From contig NGBS01000608.1 in the NCBI GenBank assembly GCA_002245135.1, positions 1-64,000 of the forward strand: a stretch of DNA of 64,000 nucleotides, given 5' to 3'. Made by a program: the position numbers and the translations under genes. Below are positions 38,368 through 49,811 of this stretch, piece after piece (within the stretch, counting starts at the first letter, position 1; each line of letters begins with the position of its first letter). Below the pieces are notes generated by a model. That model was not told the DNA's origin. It worked only from the letters and a program-made list of their open reading frames with translations, and made no database searches. The DNA comes from Proteromonas lacertae (Eukaryota; Sar; Bigyra; Opalinata; Proteromonadidae).

Positions 38368-40344
38368 TTATATATCTAAATTCTCAATTCCATCAGCCAT
38401 TTCTTCATCATTTCTATCATTATTCTTATAACTTTCACTACTACTTCTTGATATTGAACCACTACTGTTGCTTCTGCTTTGGCTTCTTGATAAACTATTA
38501 TTACTATTGCTTCTGCTTCTTGATACACTGCTACGACTGCTGTTGCTACTACTGTTTCTACGATGATGTTGATTACCAATTTGAATCTCTTCATCAGATG
38601 AATTGTAATTATTCTCATTAACTGGAGGTAAACTCTTTGAACCATAAGCTTCATCTCTCATACGTTGAGATGATTCTAAATCATAATAACCACGATCTGC
38701 TTTAGTCTGAGTAACTAAAATTGTATTAGATTCAGGCGACTTTGTGATAGTTAATGAAGATTTTCTTTGATTCATTATATCATTTGGTTGTACTGTGGAT
38801 GAATACATTGAATTTCTCATTTTGGGGGAAGATTTTGTACTTCCATAACCACTGGATGTTGGAGCATATGATCTTCTTCTATATTTGTTAATTGCTGGAG
38901 TAAAAGTACATTCTTTCATTAAATCATTTTCTACTCTCATTTTGGTGGTTGTATCATATTCATAATGGTATAAACGATCATAGACTTTGTGGTTTTGTAC
39001 TTCAATTTTGACTTTATTGATTCTTGGCTTTCCTGTTACTTCACAGAGTTCATCTTGAGTCTTTTTATCAGCCATCTATGTATATATATAATAAGAGAAA
39101 ATAAAGAAGAAAAAAAAGAATAAATAAATAAATAAATAAATAAATAATAATATATATACATCTCTCAATTTTCTCTGTTTAATAGCCTCAGCTTCTGCTT
39201 GTCTTTCTAAAAACGATTTCTTCTCTTCAGGAGTCATTTTCTTTGCTTTAGGTCCTCTTTCACTTTCTTCTTTCATCTGTTTCAATTGTCTTTCTTTATA
39301 TTTTCTCTTCTCCAAATCTTGCTGAGTTCTGGTTAAGAAATCGTTATATTCAGTCTTTTTATTGGCATAAGTATCATCTTTATTAATTTGAGGTTTTGCA
39401 TTCTTTTTCTTCATTTCTTCTTTCTTAATTTGTTCTTTTTTCTTCTTCTCAGATTCTAAGCCACGTTTGTATAATGATAAAAACACCGATTTCCTATTTT
39501 TCTTTTCTTCTTCATCTTCTTCTTCCTCTTCTCCTTGATTTTCTTCTTCTTCAGCTCTTTTCTGTTGTAGTATTTCTTCACTCTTTGGATTGATCTGTGG
39601 TTTGAAAGTTCCTTCTTTCTGATCAGATGGTTGTAATTGTTTTAATAACTCTTGTCTTTTCTTCTCTTTCTCTTGAGGTGTTGGAATATTTAAGTACCTT
39701 GGTTGTGCATGTGATCCTAATTCAGTAACTTCTGGTTTTGGTTTCATTATTTCTTCTTCTCTTTCTTTCATTTTCTTTTCATGTCTTACTTTTCTCTTTT
39801 TACTTTCTTTATATAATCGTTTGTACACTTTACCGCTGTGTTTTTTCTTTCCACCTTCTAATTCGTTGATATTTGGTTGGAATGTACATTCTTCTTCTAT
39901 AACCTCTTTTCTTCTTAATTCTCTGCTTTCTTCGAATTTCTTTTTTACTTGTTGACGCTTCTCTTCATCTGCTTCAAATTGTTCTTTATATCTTTGCATT
40001 AATGTCTTCTTTCTTTCAAAATTAGATTCATTGATATGTGGAACACCAACATTATCGACATCTGCGTTTTTTACTTCTTCTAGACGTTTTTCTTTTTCTT
40101 TTCTGGCTAAAGCTTCATCATATAGTTGATCAAATCGGCTCTATGTGGTTATAAAAATGATATTTATAATACTTTCCCTTGTGTACGACTGATTCTACGA
40201 CTTTCTTCATTGATTGTGGGTGTAAATGTGCAATTATCGTCCCCACCTTTATTATTACCTTTCTTTGTAGGAGTTTTTGCTGTCTAGTAAATTAATATAA
40301 GACTGCTATATTTATACTTGACTTGTTCTCTTTGGGTAACTCAT
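38368..40344 (-). CDS. Flagellar/cytoskeletal-type protein with repeated CTFxPxIN motifs
   Basis: Four exons; introns lie near 40284–40317, 40141–40172 and a longer one of about 85 nt at 39077–39161 that contains an (AAAT)n tract. The start MSYPKRTSQTAK is followed by repeats of the type CTFTPTINEESRR, VPHINESNF, CTFQPNINELEGG, GTFKPQINPKSEE and CTFTPAINKYRRR, spaced by charged helices with RLY or RFDQLY-type motifs. This repeat type is common in uncharacterised proteins of flagellated protists. The C-terminus is Ser/Arg-rich. A flagellar or cortical role is inferred. Confidence 0.68.
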
Positions 40345-40641
40345 TTCAGTAATGTAGTTAGTTCAAAATTAATATTGATAAGATATATGAATGTATGCTA
40401 ATTGTTGATAAATATAAAAACTATGTAATGAATTACGATGAATGAGGGGGGAATAAAACGTTTAAAAAATAATTAAAAGATATCAAACCTTTATTTGAAT
40501 TTCTTTTGAAATAAGCCTCACCAATAAAAATTAAAAAATTCAAACAAATTTCTCTGATAATTTTTTAAATTTTGTTATATCGAACAACAGCCACACATAT
40601 ATGTACAGATTACACATATAATAAAGATAATGTTCATTTAA

Positions 40642-42023
40642 TCACAATCTACTCAAGCATTTCATTCGTTTATTCAAATTATAACACTCTTCTTTCATCT
40701 CATTCAGTATTTCATTCTTCCGCGATGTGTAATAGAATATGCAAAGGAAGAAAACACAAGATACAGTAACAAAAGCACTAACCACGAATGGAACTCTATG
40801 GTGAATAGTATACAATCCACCGAATATAAGTGGACTAATAATTTGACTTAAACATGAAAAGGTATTAATAGTTCCTAGAATTTTACCTTGATTCTTACTA
40901 GAGAAATATGACTAACCAAAACAGAGTAACTTGATACAGTCATACCAAATCCAAGCAAATACACTACACTGCCACTCATTACGATTGAAAATGGTGTTGA
41001 TATAATGAATATCCATCCAATAATTTGAATAATATATCCTATAAACATTGTATGTCCAATATAAACATATTTACATAATAATGGAAAAAGAAATAATTGA
41101 AAAATTGTCATTATACATGAATTAAAAGATGCAATACCTCTATATATAATTAAAAAAGGAATATATATATACGCTAATATTACTTGGTTATTAGTATAAT
41201 CATCTTTTAATCTTTTACCTAAATAAGAAGAATTACACATTAATGCAACATTATCACACAATGATAATATGCAAATAATATACTATAAATAATAACATTA
41301 GAAAATATACAATTGATATGTTGGATAAATCCTGATTTGAAGTATCTTCACTTTTGTTATTATTTTCTTCAATTTCTATTTTTCTCACTGCATCATTACT
41401 TTCGTGAGTCAATAATCTCATACTACTTCCTATATAATAATAGAATAGATTATGCTTTGATTATCAAAGTCAAATTTTGGACTGTCATCTAACAGTATCA
41501 AATCAACTACAAATATTAATGTATAAACTACACCACACATAGAAAATGGAATCCAATTGCCATAGTTATATAAAACACTACTAACAAGTGGACCAATTGA
41601 TAATGAAAGTGTTGAACAACCAATTATTCTACTTAAATATTTTGTTTTTTCTTCTTTCTTTACACAATCTGAAATATAAGCTTGACAAGTACCAAGTGTA
41701 GTTCCAAAAAAGCCAGCGATGAATCGAAACAATATCATGAAATAAATTGAAGGTGAAAACATTTGTAATACTGCGCCTAGCATTGATCCAAATAGTGTAA
41801 TTAAGATCAGTTTCTTACGACCAAATTTGTCACTTAAATAACCTGTTGGAATATAACTAATGAACTGAGCAGCAGGATAGCTTGAAAATAGTAAAGAGTA
41901 CAATAAGTTGCTGTTATTTCCAGCATAAAATGGTAGTAATGGCATTATAAAAGACATGCATGCCATATCTGACACTACAGTTAAGAATATAAGTACCAAA
42001 TTCTTTTTAAACTTGTTGTTCAT
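40642..42023 (-). CDS. Major facilitator superfamily transporter, copy A
   Basis: This copy has the DHA1-like MFS layout: the first membrane helices from MNNKFKKNLVLIFLTVVSDM, motif A GYLSDKFGRKK between helices 2 and 3, the FRFIAGFFGT helix 4–5 block, a short acidic central loop and a second half with six more spans. Introns match those of copies B and C. The first (41430–41455) starts with GC instead of GT, a GC–AG intron where the paralogues have GTATTC. One base is missing near 40907 relative to copy B (SHIVSSKNQGKILG), shifting the last 80 codons. The protein is either a recent pseudogene or a sequence error. The substrate is unknown. Confidence 0.8.
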
Positions 42024-42050
42024 TTGTTAGACAAAAAATGTTTTGTATGT

Positions 42051-42056
42051 CAAGCT
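42051..42056 (-). promoter_or_regulatory. CAAGC-type element upstream of MFS copy A
   Basis: On the minus strand AAAGCTTGACA lies about 28 nt before the start codon. Confidence 0.4.
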
Positions 42057-42207
42057 TTTCTTCAAATCTTTGTGTTTTATTTTTTAAATATCATTGTATA
42101 GATTCTATATAACATTAAATCACATGTTTTTATTTAATATATGTGTAAAGCTGATTATACAAATAAAGAGTAATACCTTTTGATTTAATACACAAAGAAA
42201 GACTTAT

Positions 42208-42359
42208 AAGTATATATATATCATAAAAATAAGAGAAATATTTACTTCATTTGTTTATTCAGGTTATAACACTCTTCTTTCATCTCATTCAATATCACAT
42301 TCTTCCTCGACGTAAAGTAGAATAATAACAAGAATAAAACACAAGCAACTGAAATAAAA
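42208..42359 (-). pseudogene. Truncated 3' end of an MFS gene
   Basis: These 150 bases match the last codons and 3' flank of MFS copy B (46510–46680), including the run encoding NEMKEECYNLNK, but lack everything upstream. The match stops abruptly near 42360. It is a relic of a former transporter copy, lying at the downstream boundary of the Crinkler/RHS-type gene. Confidence 0.8.
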
Positions 42360-42532
42360 TTAACTCAGATTAATACATACTTTAAGTTGAGGTTAAAATT
42401 ATGGTTATAGCACTAACAACTATTGAGAGTTATTCTTTAACAAAAAGATAAATAAACATATTTGAATATAGTCAATATAATAATAGATCATTATTGCTGT
42501 ATAGCAAAATCATTAGTTAATAAGGAAATTAA
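42360..42532. other. Spacer between MFS relic and NTPase gene
   Basis: AT-rich with no coding signal beyond the possible C-terminal extension of the NTPase gene, which would end at 42533. Confidence 0.4.
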
Positions 42533-42616
42533 TTAGCATATTGAGATAATTCTTCAAATGTAATACACACTGTTCTTGCTTTATCCTTTGCTAGAGCATT
42601 TAAAATAACTTTTTCG

Positions 42617-45600
42617 TCATGCCTCTAAATCATTAGGAATAAAATTTTTAAGCCATTCTGGATAGAATTTCATACTTCTATCATCTACTTCATTTATACT
42701 TACTGTTTCATTGGGACTGATGAAGAATAAACCAAATGGACTTTTCTTTGTAACACGTGTAGTATTGCTAATATCATTTATGTGATTATAGTGTTTGTAT
42801 ACATGTTGTAGTATTCTAACCATCTCGGGTGAAAAAGTATGGCTATTACTAATCGTAAGTTGAATACCAAAAGGACCAATCATTCCGTCAATATCGGGGA
42901 AATTTGTTCTGTAACTTAAGTCTAGTAAGTACATCTTCCCTTTTTCTTCTATTTTCTCTTTAATTTCATCATCATTTCTCACTGCAACCACTTCTATTTT
43001 CTTTTCACTTGTTGAGAATTCTTTTCTAATATTCTTTTTATCTTCTCTATTTATGCCAATCACATCTACATATGTATCTTTTAAACTCTTGTTTTCACTA
43101 CACATTCTATTAAAAACTAAATTCATAAAATTATTATCTACTTTCATTAAATAAAATACAATATTCTCATATAAGCATCCTTTTATACTTTCATTTCTTA
43201 ATGTTAACAATAAATCTATCATTTGTATACATTTTTCTTTTGTTGTAATTTTAAATATAGATTCTTTCACCATATTTTTTACAGTTTCAGATATAAATGT
43301 TAAGTTATCGTATATTCTAACATCATCTTCATAAGTTTTATAAATAAATATATTGTTGTTGTATTTACCTTCAATTATATCCTTTATTCTAATCTGTTTA
43401 ATTTCATAGTCTATTCCACTCTGATCAATTCCATTATTTCCTATTACACCACCATAATATTCATAGTTGTTCCTGTAATTTTTTCTGATTTTGTTATATG
43501 AAACAAACGAACGTTTATTATTTAGTTTTTGTTGAAGAAATCTATTTTCATCAAATTCTTCCTCTTTTATTAATGACGAATTTAAATGCATTTCTGTAAT
43601 TGCCATATTTGACACATGTACATCTAAATCATGTTTATTCATGAAGCAATTGGGATAATTTCGATATAATTTATATTTTGGATGTTTCAGAATTATCACT
43701 TTTTCCACTTCTTCTTTTGTAAATGGAGGTATATACATCACAAGTGGACATCTTTTACTTTGAAATGCCTTATACTCTTCTTTTGTTTGATCAGCTATTA
43801 ATATTATCATTTTCGCTTCTGGATATTCATCTTCACCAATTACAGCTCCAAGTGAAATAACAATATATGGTTCAGTATCTTTATAGTTATATATATTTTC
43901 TTTTCGTTTTTCTTTATCATTAATTGTTATTATTTTGAAATTTTGATTGTTTTGATGAATATGTTCTTTTAATACAGCTGCTAAGACTGTTTTACCAATT
44001 CTTTCATGACCAAAAATTAAGTAGTTCTTTTGATTTTCATTAGTAAAACTGTAATCATTATTAAAAATAACATCAAGTATCTTTTTATAACAATCTCGCA
44101 TTAAATAAATTCTTATATTATTCTCTATAAATGCTTCTATTTTCTCTGGTTCTTGTACTTTACATAATGGAGGCGGAATTTTTGTATTTAATCTTTCTAT
44201 TAATTCATTCCTACTTCCATTTGCATCTAATCCATTCATTGTTAATATATTCTTTAATTCATCTTCTGTTAAGTTATTGTAATCATAATCCATTTCTTCA
44301 TTGTTATTATATCCTTCTTCTTTTGCTTCTTCTTCTGTTGCTGCTTTTGCTTCTTCTTCTGCTGCTGCTGCTTCTTCTGCTTCTGCTTCTGCTTCTGCTG
44401 CTTTTAATTTATTAATTAATTGCGCCTTGTTTCCATTTTTTGTTAATCCTTTCTTTCCTAATAATTCTTTTAACTGAACAACTGTTAATTCTTCATAATT
44501 AACATTATTTTCACCTCCTACACTTACTATATCAATTTTATCCCCATCTTCTTTTAATATACAATAAACAAATTTGCTATTTTGGTTCTCATTATAGTTC
44601 TATTATATATTATAAGTTATATATAGATAATACTTTTACTGATTCTTCCATTTTATTTTTAGTATCATTATTATCTATAAATGTCTCATTGTTATATAAT
44701 ATTTTTATAAATACACCATTCATAATTAAGTCAAAATAACTATCTTTATCCAATATAAAATAAAGAAAATTCTTTGCACCTACAGGACAGTATAGTGAAT
44801 TCTTTTTCGTTGACTTAAATTGAAAATATTCATCTTTATTCTCAATTTTGATTACTTCTGTTGCTAGTTGATACGCTGTAATTTGTTTCAATGCTACTTT
44901 CTTCATATCCACATCAGCTATGCTACTGTAATTCTTAACTAGATTAAGATATTCATCATTATTTCTAGGAGGATAGAAATTATAAATTATGTAATCTTTA
45001 ACATATTTTGATATAAATTTCAAATGATCTTTGTTTGGTTGATATACATCATGACGTAAAATTTCATTATACATCTTCTTTAAATCATATTTTAATATGA
45101 TATTCGACAAATCTTTTCTTTTTAAATAATTATTATTCTTATAATTATTTAAAAATTTGTCATAACCATCTGAACCTACAACACCTTCTATGAGTTTTGT
45201 ATAATATTTCCAATAATCTTCATTATAATTCTTATTATATAAATAACTGAAGTACACTAACCTGGGAATATTACCATAACGTTTACAAACAAGTTTAAAA
45301 CTATCACTTTTTACATCAACATTATCAAAACCAATACAATTCTTAAACCAATTCTGAATTTCCTTAAATGTTAATGATTGAAAATATAATTCGACTTTAT
45401 ATTCATTCTTTAGATATATATCATTATTCTCTTCGTCTGGAGAACTAATAGAAATAACTGTATTATCATTTTTGAAATGCATATTACAAGTATCCACTAT
45501 TATTATTGCTTTGCTAATAGCAGAAGTATCAATATCACTTAGAGTAAGACAATAACTCATCATTGTCGTATATACCAATCTATAAACTTTTGTTTTTGAA

Positions 45601-46181
45601 TAATCACCATGTTTCTTACCTTTTACAACAAATACACCACCTGTATATCTTTCATTCCAAAATGGATTCTTCTTTAGTTTGTATAATAAAAAATAAATAA
45701 ACGAGGTCTTACCAATACCAGGCTGACCAGTTATTACTGCATTCCAATGAAACTCTTTTTCAATAATTTTCTTTATATCTTCATACATGCTATTATAACA
45801 TTTTCTGATGTAAACTTTTTTCTTAGGAAATTGAAATACATTTACATTAACACTTGAAAATTCCAAATACTCACTATCTGCACTATTATCTTCTTCATCT
45901 TCATCATCATCTTCATCTTCTTCTTCATAATCATCTTTTTCATTTGGTATTTTGGTTAGATTCATAGAATTAATGATATCCACAAAACTATCACTTATTA
46001 TATCTACTATTCTTAGATAGTTATTATCTCCTTGGTTATTACCACCTCCATTTCCATTCATATTCATAACTGGAGTTGTGCCTGAAGCTGTATTTACAAA
46101 TCCACCTGTATGTTCATCTTTACATTCATCTTCAGCTACGTTTTTACCTTCATCTTTATTTATAATAGAATCTTGCTCCAT
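42617..46181 (-). CDS. Double Crinkler/RHS-type P-loop NTPase protein with two SAP domains and a nuclease-like C-terminus
   Basis: Two open segments join through a 34-nt phase-0 intron (44600–44633). Module 1 has Walker A GQPGIGKTSF near 45715, a Walker B-like IIIVDTC, then SISSPDEEN, a YFQSLTFKEIQNW segment and YGNIPRLVY, the order known from Crinkler and trypanosome RHS NTPases. Next come two SAP motifs (LTVVQLKELLGKKGL and LTEDELKNILTMNGL) around an Ala/Glu repeat. Module 2 has a weaker Walker A (GHERIGKTV), MYIPPFTKEEVEKV and a C-terminus MYLLDLSYRTNFPDIDGMIGP followed by FGIQLTISNSHTF, matching the REase-like domain of this family. SAP domains suggest nucleic-acid binding in the nucleus. 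A one-base shift at the stop would add about 29 residues, to 42533. Confidence 0.72.
44312..44402 (-). repeat. Trinucleotide/hexanucleotide tract encoding Ala/Glu run
   Basis: A GCAGAA-type tract inside the linker between the two SAP domains encodes alternating Ala and Glu. Confidence 0.75.
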
Positions 46182-46563
46182 ATAATTGTTTAAAGGCTAT
46201 TAAGTGAGATATTAAGGATTATAATTTCAATCAAATCAAATCAAACCTAATTTTATCAGTCAATAGAGAGAGAGAGAGAGATGTTGATAACAAATGAATA
46301 ATTATCTTTTTTCATTAACTTTCTTCGGGTCAATTATTATCTTAAAATAAACTATATTACCACATTGTTATAAAAATATTAACTGATGATACTACTATAT
46401 CATCTTCCACTTCGAATTAAAAATGGTGTAAGGAGTAGAATTAAAGAGTAACACATTCATGTTGTTGATAAAGCATATTCAATTTAATAGCACAAAAACA
46501 CATATTTAAGTATATATATCATAAAAATAAAGAGAAATATTTTTCATTTAATCACAAACTATT
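46182..46563. other. Intergenic spacer
   Basis: A 382-bp AT-rich spacer with a (GA)n run at about 46267–46280. Its left part must hold the promoter of the NTPase gene and its right part the 3' flank of MFS copy B. There is no CAAGC-type element before the NTPase start. Confidence 0.5.
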
Positions 46564-48032
46564 TTAACTACTCACTCGTTTATTCAGGTTATAACACTCT
46601 TCTTTCATCTCATTCAATATCACATTCTTCTTCGACGTAAAGTAGAATAATAACAAGAATAAAACACAAGCAACTGAAATAAAAGTACTTACAAAGAAAG
46701 GAACTTTATGATGTATAGTATACAATCCACCAAAAATGATTGGACTAATAATTTGACTTAAACATGAAAAGGTATTAATAGTTCCTAGAATCTTACCTTG
46801 ATTCTTACTAGATACAATATGACTAACCAAAACAGAGTAACTTGATACAGTCATGCCAAATCCAAGTTCATGAATTACAGCACCACATAAAACAATTGAG
46901 AATGGAGTAAATACTATTAACATCCATCCAATAATTTGAATCATATATCCTATAAACATTGTATGTCCAATATAAACATATTTACATAATAATGGAAAAA
47001 GAAAAATTTGAAAAATTGTCAATACGCATGAATTGAATGAAGCAACTCCTCTATATATATATATATATATATTTATATTTATTATTATTATTATTATTAT
47101 TATTAATACGCAACAATGATTTGATTATTAGTATAATCATCTTTGATTCTTTTACCTAAGTATGAAGAATTACACATTAATGCAACATTATCACATAATG
47201 ATAATAAACATATAATATACTATAAATAATAAAATATATATTAATAAATATACAATGGATATATTAGTTAAATATTGATTCATATTCTCTTCAGATTTAT
47301 AACTTTCTTGTCTTGATATTTTGGGTAAATATATTTCTATATTTCCACTACTTGCTCTTGGAATCCTTCCAGCTATTGTATCTTCACTGGTTATAACAAC
47401 ATCATCATCTTCATGACTTAATAATCTCATACTACTTCCTATAAAATAGAAGACTAATGAATACTTTGATTATCCATATCGAATTTTGGACTGTCATCTA
47501 ACAGAATTAGATCTATTATAAATATTAATGTATAAACTATTACACACATTAAAAAAGGAATCCAAGTTCCAAAATCATATAAAATACTACTCACAAATGG
47601 ACCTACAGAGAATGCAAGTGTTGAACATCCAATTATTCGACTTAAATATTTTGATTTTTCTTCTCTTTTCACACAGTCGGTTATGTAGGCTTGACAAGAA
47701 ACGATTGTTGTTCCAAAGAAACCTGCGATAAATCGAAATAATATTAAGTAACCAAGTGATGGAGACAACATTTGCGCTACAGCACCTAGTATAGATCCAA
47801 ATAGTGTAATTAAGATCATTCTTTTACGACCAAATTTATCACTTAAGCAACCCATGGGAATGAAACCAATAAACTGTGCTGCTGGATAACATGCAAATAA
47901 AAATGAATAAACTGTTGCATTACCATTACCAGCATAAAATGGTAATAATGGCATAATGAATGATACTGCTGCCATATCTGACACTACAGTTAAGAATATA
48001 AGTACCAAATTCTTTTTAAATTTGTCATTCAT
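46564..48032 (-). CDS. Major facilitator superfamily transporter, copy B (intact)
   Basis: The five-exon layout matches copies A and C. The first exon encodes helices 1–6 with motif A (GCLSDKFGRKR). The central loop exon begins SSMRLLSHEDDD. A short exon YIICLLSLCDNVALMCNSS follows, and the last exon carries helices 8–12 and the tail NEMKEECYNLNKRVSS. The first intron starts GTATTC. The fourth intron has an (AAT)n/(AT)n expansion near 47050–47104. No frame breaks were seen, so this is the best candidate for a working copy. A CAAGCTT pair lies 30–50 nt before the start. Confidence 0.85.
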
Positions 48033-48072
48033 TCTGTTTTTAATAAAGAATCAAATATTTACAAGCTGTACT

Positions 48073-48080
48073 TCAAGCTT
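48073..48080 (-). promoter_or_regulatory. CAAGCTT-type element upstream of MFS copy B
   Basis: The minus strand reads AAAAAGCTTGAAG, about 41 nt before the start codon, with a second, weaker AGCTTGT copy nearer to it. Confidence 0.45.
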
Positions 48081-48246
48081 TTTGTTTTAATAAACCTTCA
48101 TATTTCATCTTTTAATTCATATTGAAGTACTGAGACATATTATTGTATATTCATTTTGCCTAATACAAAACTAAATCAATAGAATACATATAATTCAACA
48201 AATATATGATAATAGCATAACTATCCATTTAGTTATATATCCTATA

Positions 48247-49610
48247 TTAACAAGTAACTCCTTTATTCACATTATAACATTCTTCCTTCATTTTATTCAA
48301 TACTTCATTCTTTCTGGATGTATAATAGAAAATAAAAATGAAAAAAACGCAACTTATATTAATCAAGGTAGCAGTAAAGAAAGGAACTTTATGATCAATA
48401 GTATATAATCCACCAAAAATGATTGGACTAATAATTTGGCTTAAAGAAGAGAAAGTATTAATTAATCCCAAATATTTCCCCATATTCTCATTTGAAACAA
48501 GATGACTAACCATAACAGAATAACTGGAAGCTGTCATACCATAACCTAATCCTTTAATTACAGCTCCACTTACCATTAATGAGAATGGAGTTGATAATAT
48601 TAGCACACATCCAATGATTTGAATAATATATCCAATCAACATAAAATGTGGAATGAAAAGAAATTTACATAATAATGGAAATAAAAAGAGTTGAAAAATT
48701 GTTAATACAAAAGAATTGAATGAAGTTAATCCACTATATTTTAAAAATAATAAATAGAATTATACGCAACAATTACTTGATTGTTTGTATAATCATCTTT
48801 GATTCTTTTACCTAAGTATGAAGAATTACACATTAATGCAACATTATCACATAATGATAATAAACATATAATATACTATAAATAATAAAATATATATTAA
48901 TAAATATACAATGGATATATTAGTTAAATATTGATTAGTTTTATCTTCACTTGTTTGATTTGGTATTTTCATTATTTCTTCTTGCTCTTCCTGACTTAAT
49001 AATCTCATACTACTTCCTATTAAATAGAAGAATAAAGAATACTCTGATTGTCTTCATCATATTTTGGACTATCATCCAAATATATTAAATCAATCACAAA
49101 TATTATCCCATAAACTATTGCACACATTAAGAAAGGAATCCATTTGCCATAATTGTATAAAACACTGCTTATAAATGGCCCAATAGAAAAGGAAAGTGTC
49201 GCAAATCCAACTGTACGGCTTAAATATTTTGATTTTTCTTCTTTCTTAACACTATCTGATATATAAGCCATACATGAAACTATTGCTGTTCCAAAACAAC
49301 CAGCTACAAATCTAGCAAGTATTAAATAGATTAGTGATGGAGAGAACATTTGTAATATTGAGCCTATTATAGATCCAAATAATGGTATTAAGATCATTAT
49401 TTTTCTTCCAAATTTATCACTTAAACAACCAACTGGTATGGAACTAATAAACTGTGCTGCTGAATAACTAGCAAACAGAAAAGAATACATTGTGGCACTG
49501 TTATTACCAGCATAAAAAGGCAATAACGGCATTATAAATGACATTGCTGACATATTTGCTACAACTGTTAGAAAAATAAGAATTAGATTCTTTTTAAACT
49601 TGTTATTCAT
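48247..49610 (-). CDS. Major facilitator superfamily transporter, copy C
   Basis: A paralogue of copies A and B with the same intron positions. It starts MNNKFKKNLILIFLTVVANM, has motif A GCLSDKFGRKI and ends NEVLNKMKEECYNVNKGVTC. It is more diverged than A and B are from each other, notably in the second half (KFLFIPHFMLIGY). No frame break was noted. TCAAGCC lies 17–23 nt before the start codon. The substrate is unknown. Confidence 0.83.
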
Positions 49611-49626
49611 TGAATTTTATATTCTG

Positions 49627-49633
49627 TCAAGCC
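49627..49633 (-). promoter_or_regulatory. TCAAGCC-type element upstream of MFS copy C
   Basis: The minus strand reads TTTGGCTTGACAG, 17–23 nt before the start codon, the closest spacing in the window. Confidence 0.45.
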
Positions 49634-49811
49634 AAATTCTTTTATGATTTGTGTTTTTCTTATTGTATAGTTCGTATATTATTGCTAGAAGATATTCATT
49701 TATCATGAATTGTAATGTTAATAGCAATGCCCCCATATATTAAAACACAGATAAATCAAATGAACTCTCTAATGAAAAGATGGACATTTAAACGATACTA
49801 TGCTAATAATA

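Noticed and set aside
39119-39150. (AAAT)n run as an independent repeat element
   Set aside because: It lies within the long third intron of the flagellar-type gene and is a simple microsatellite.
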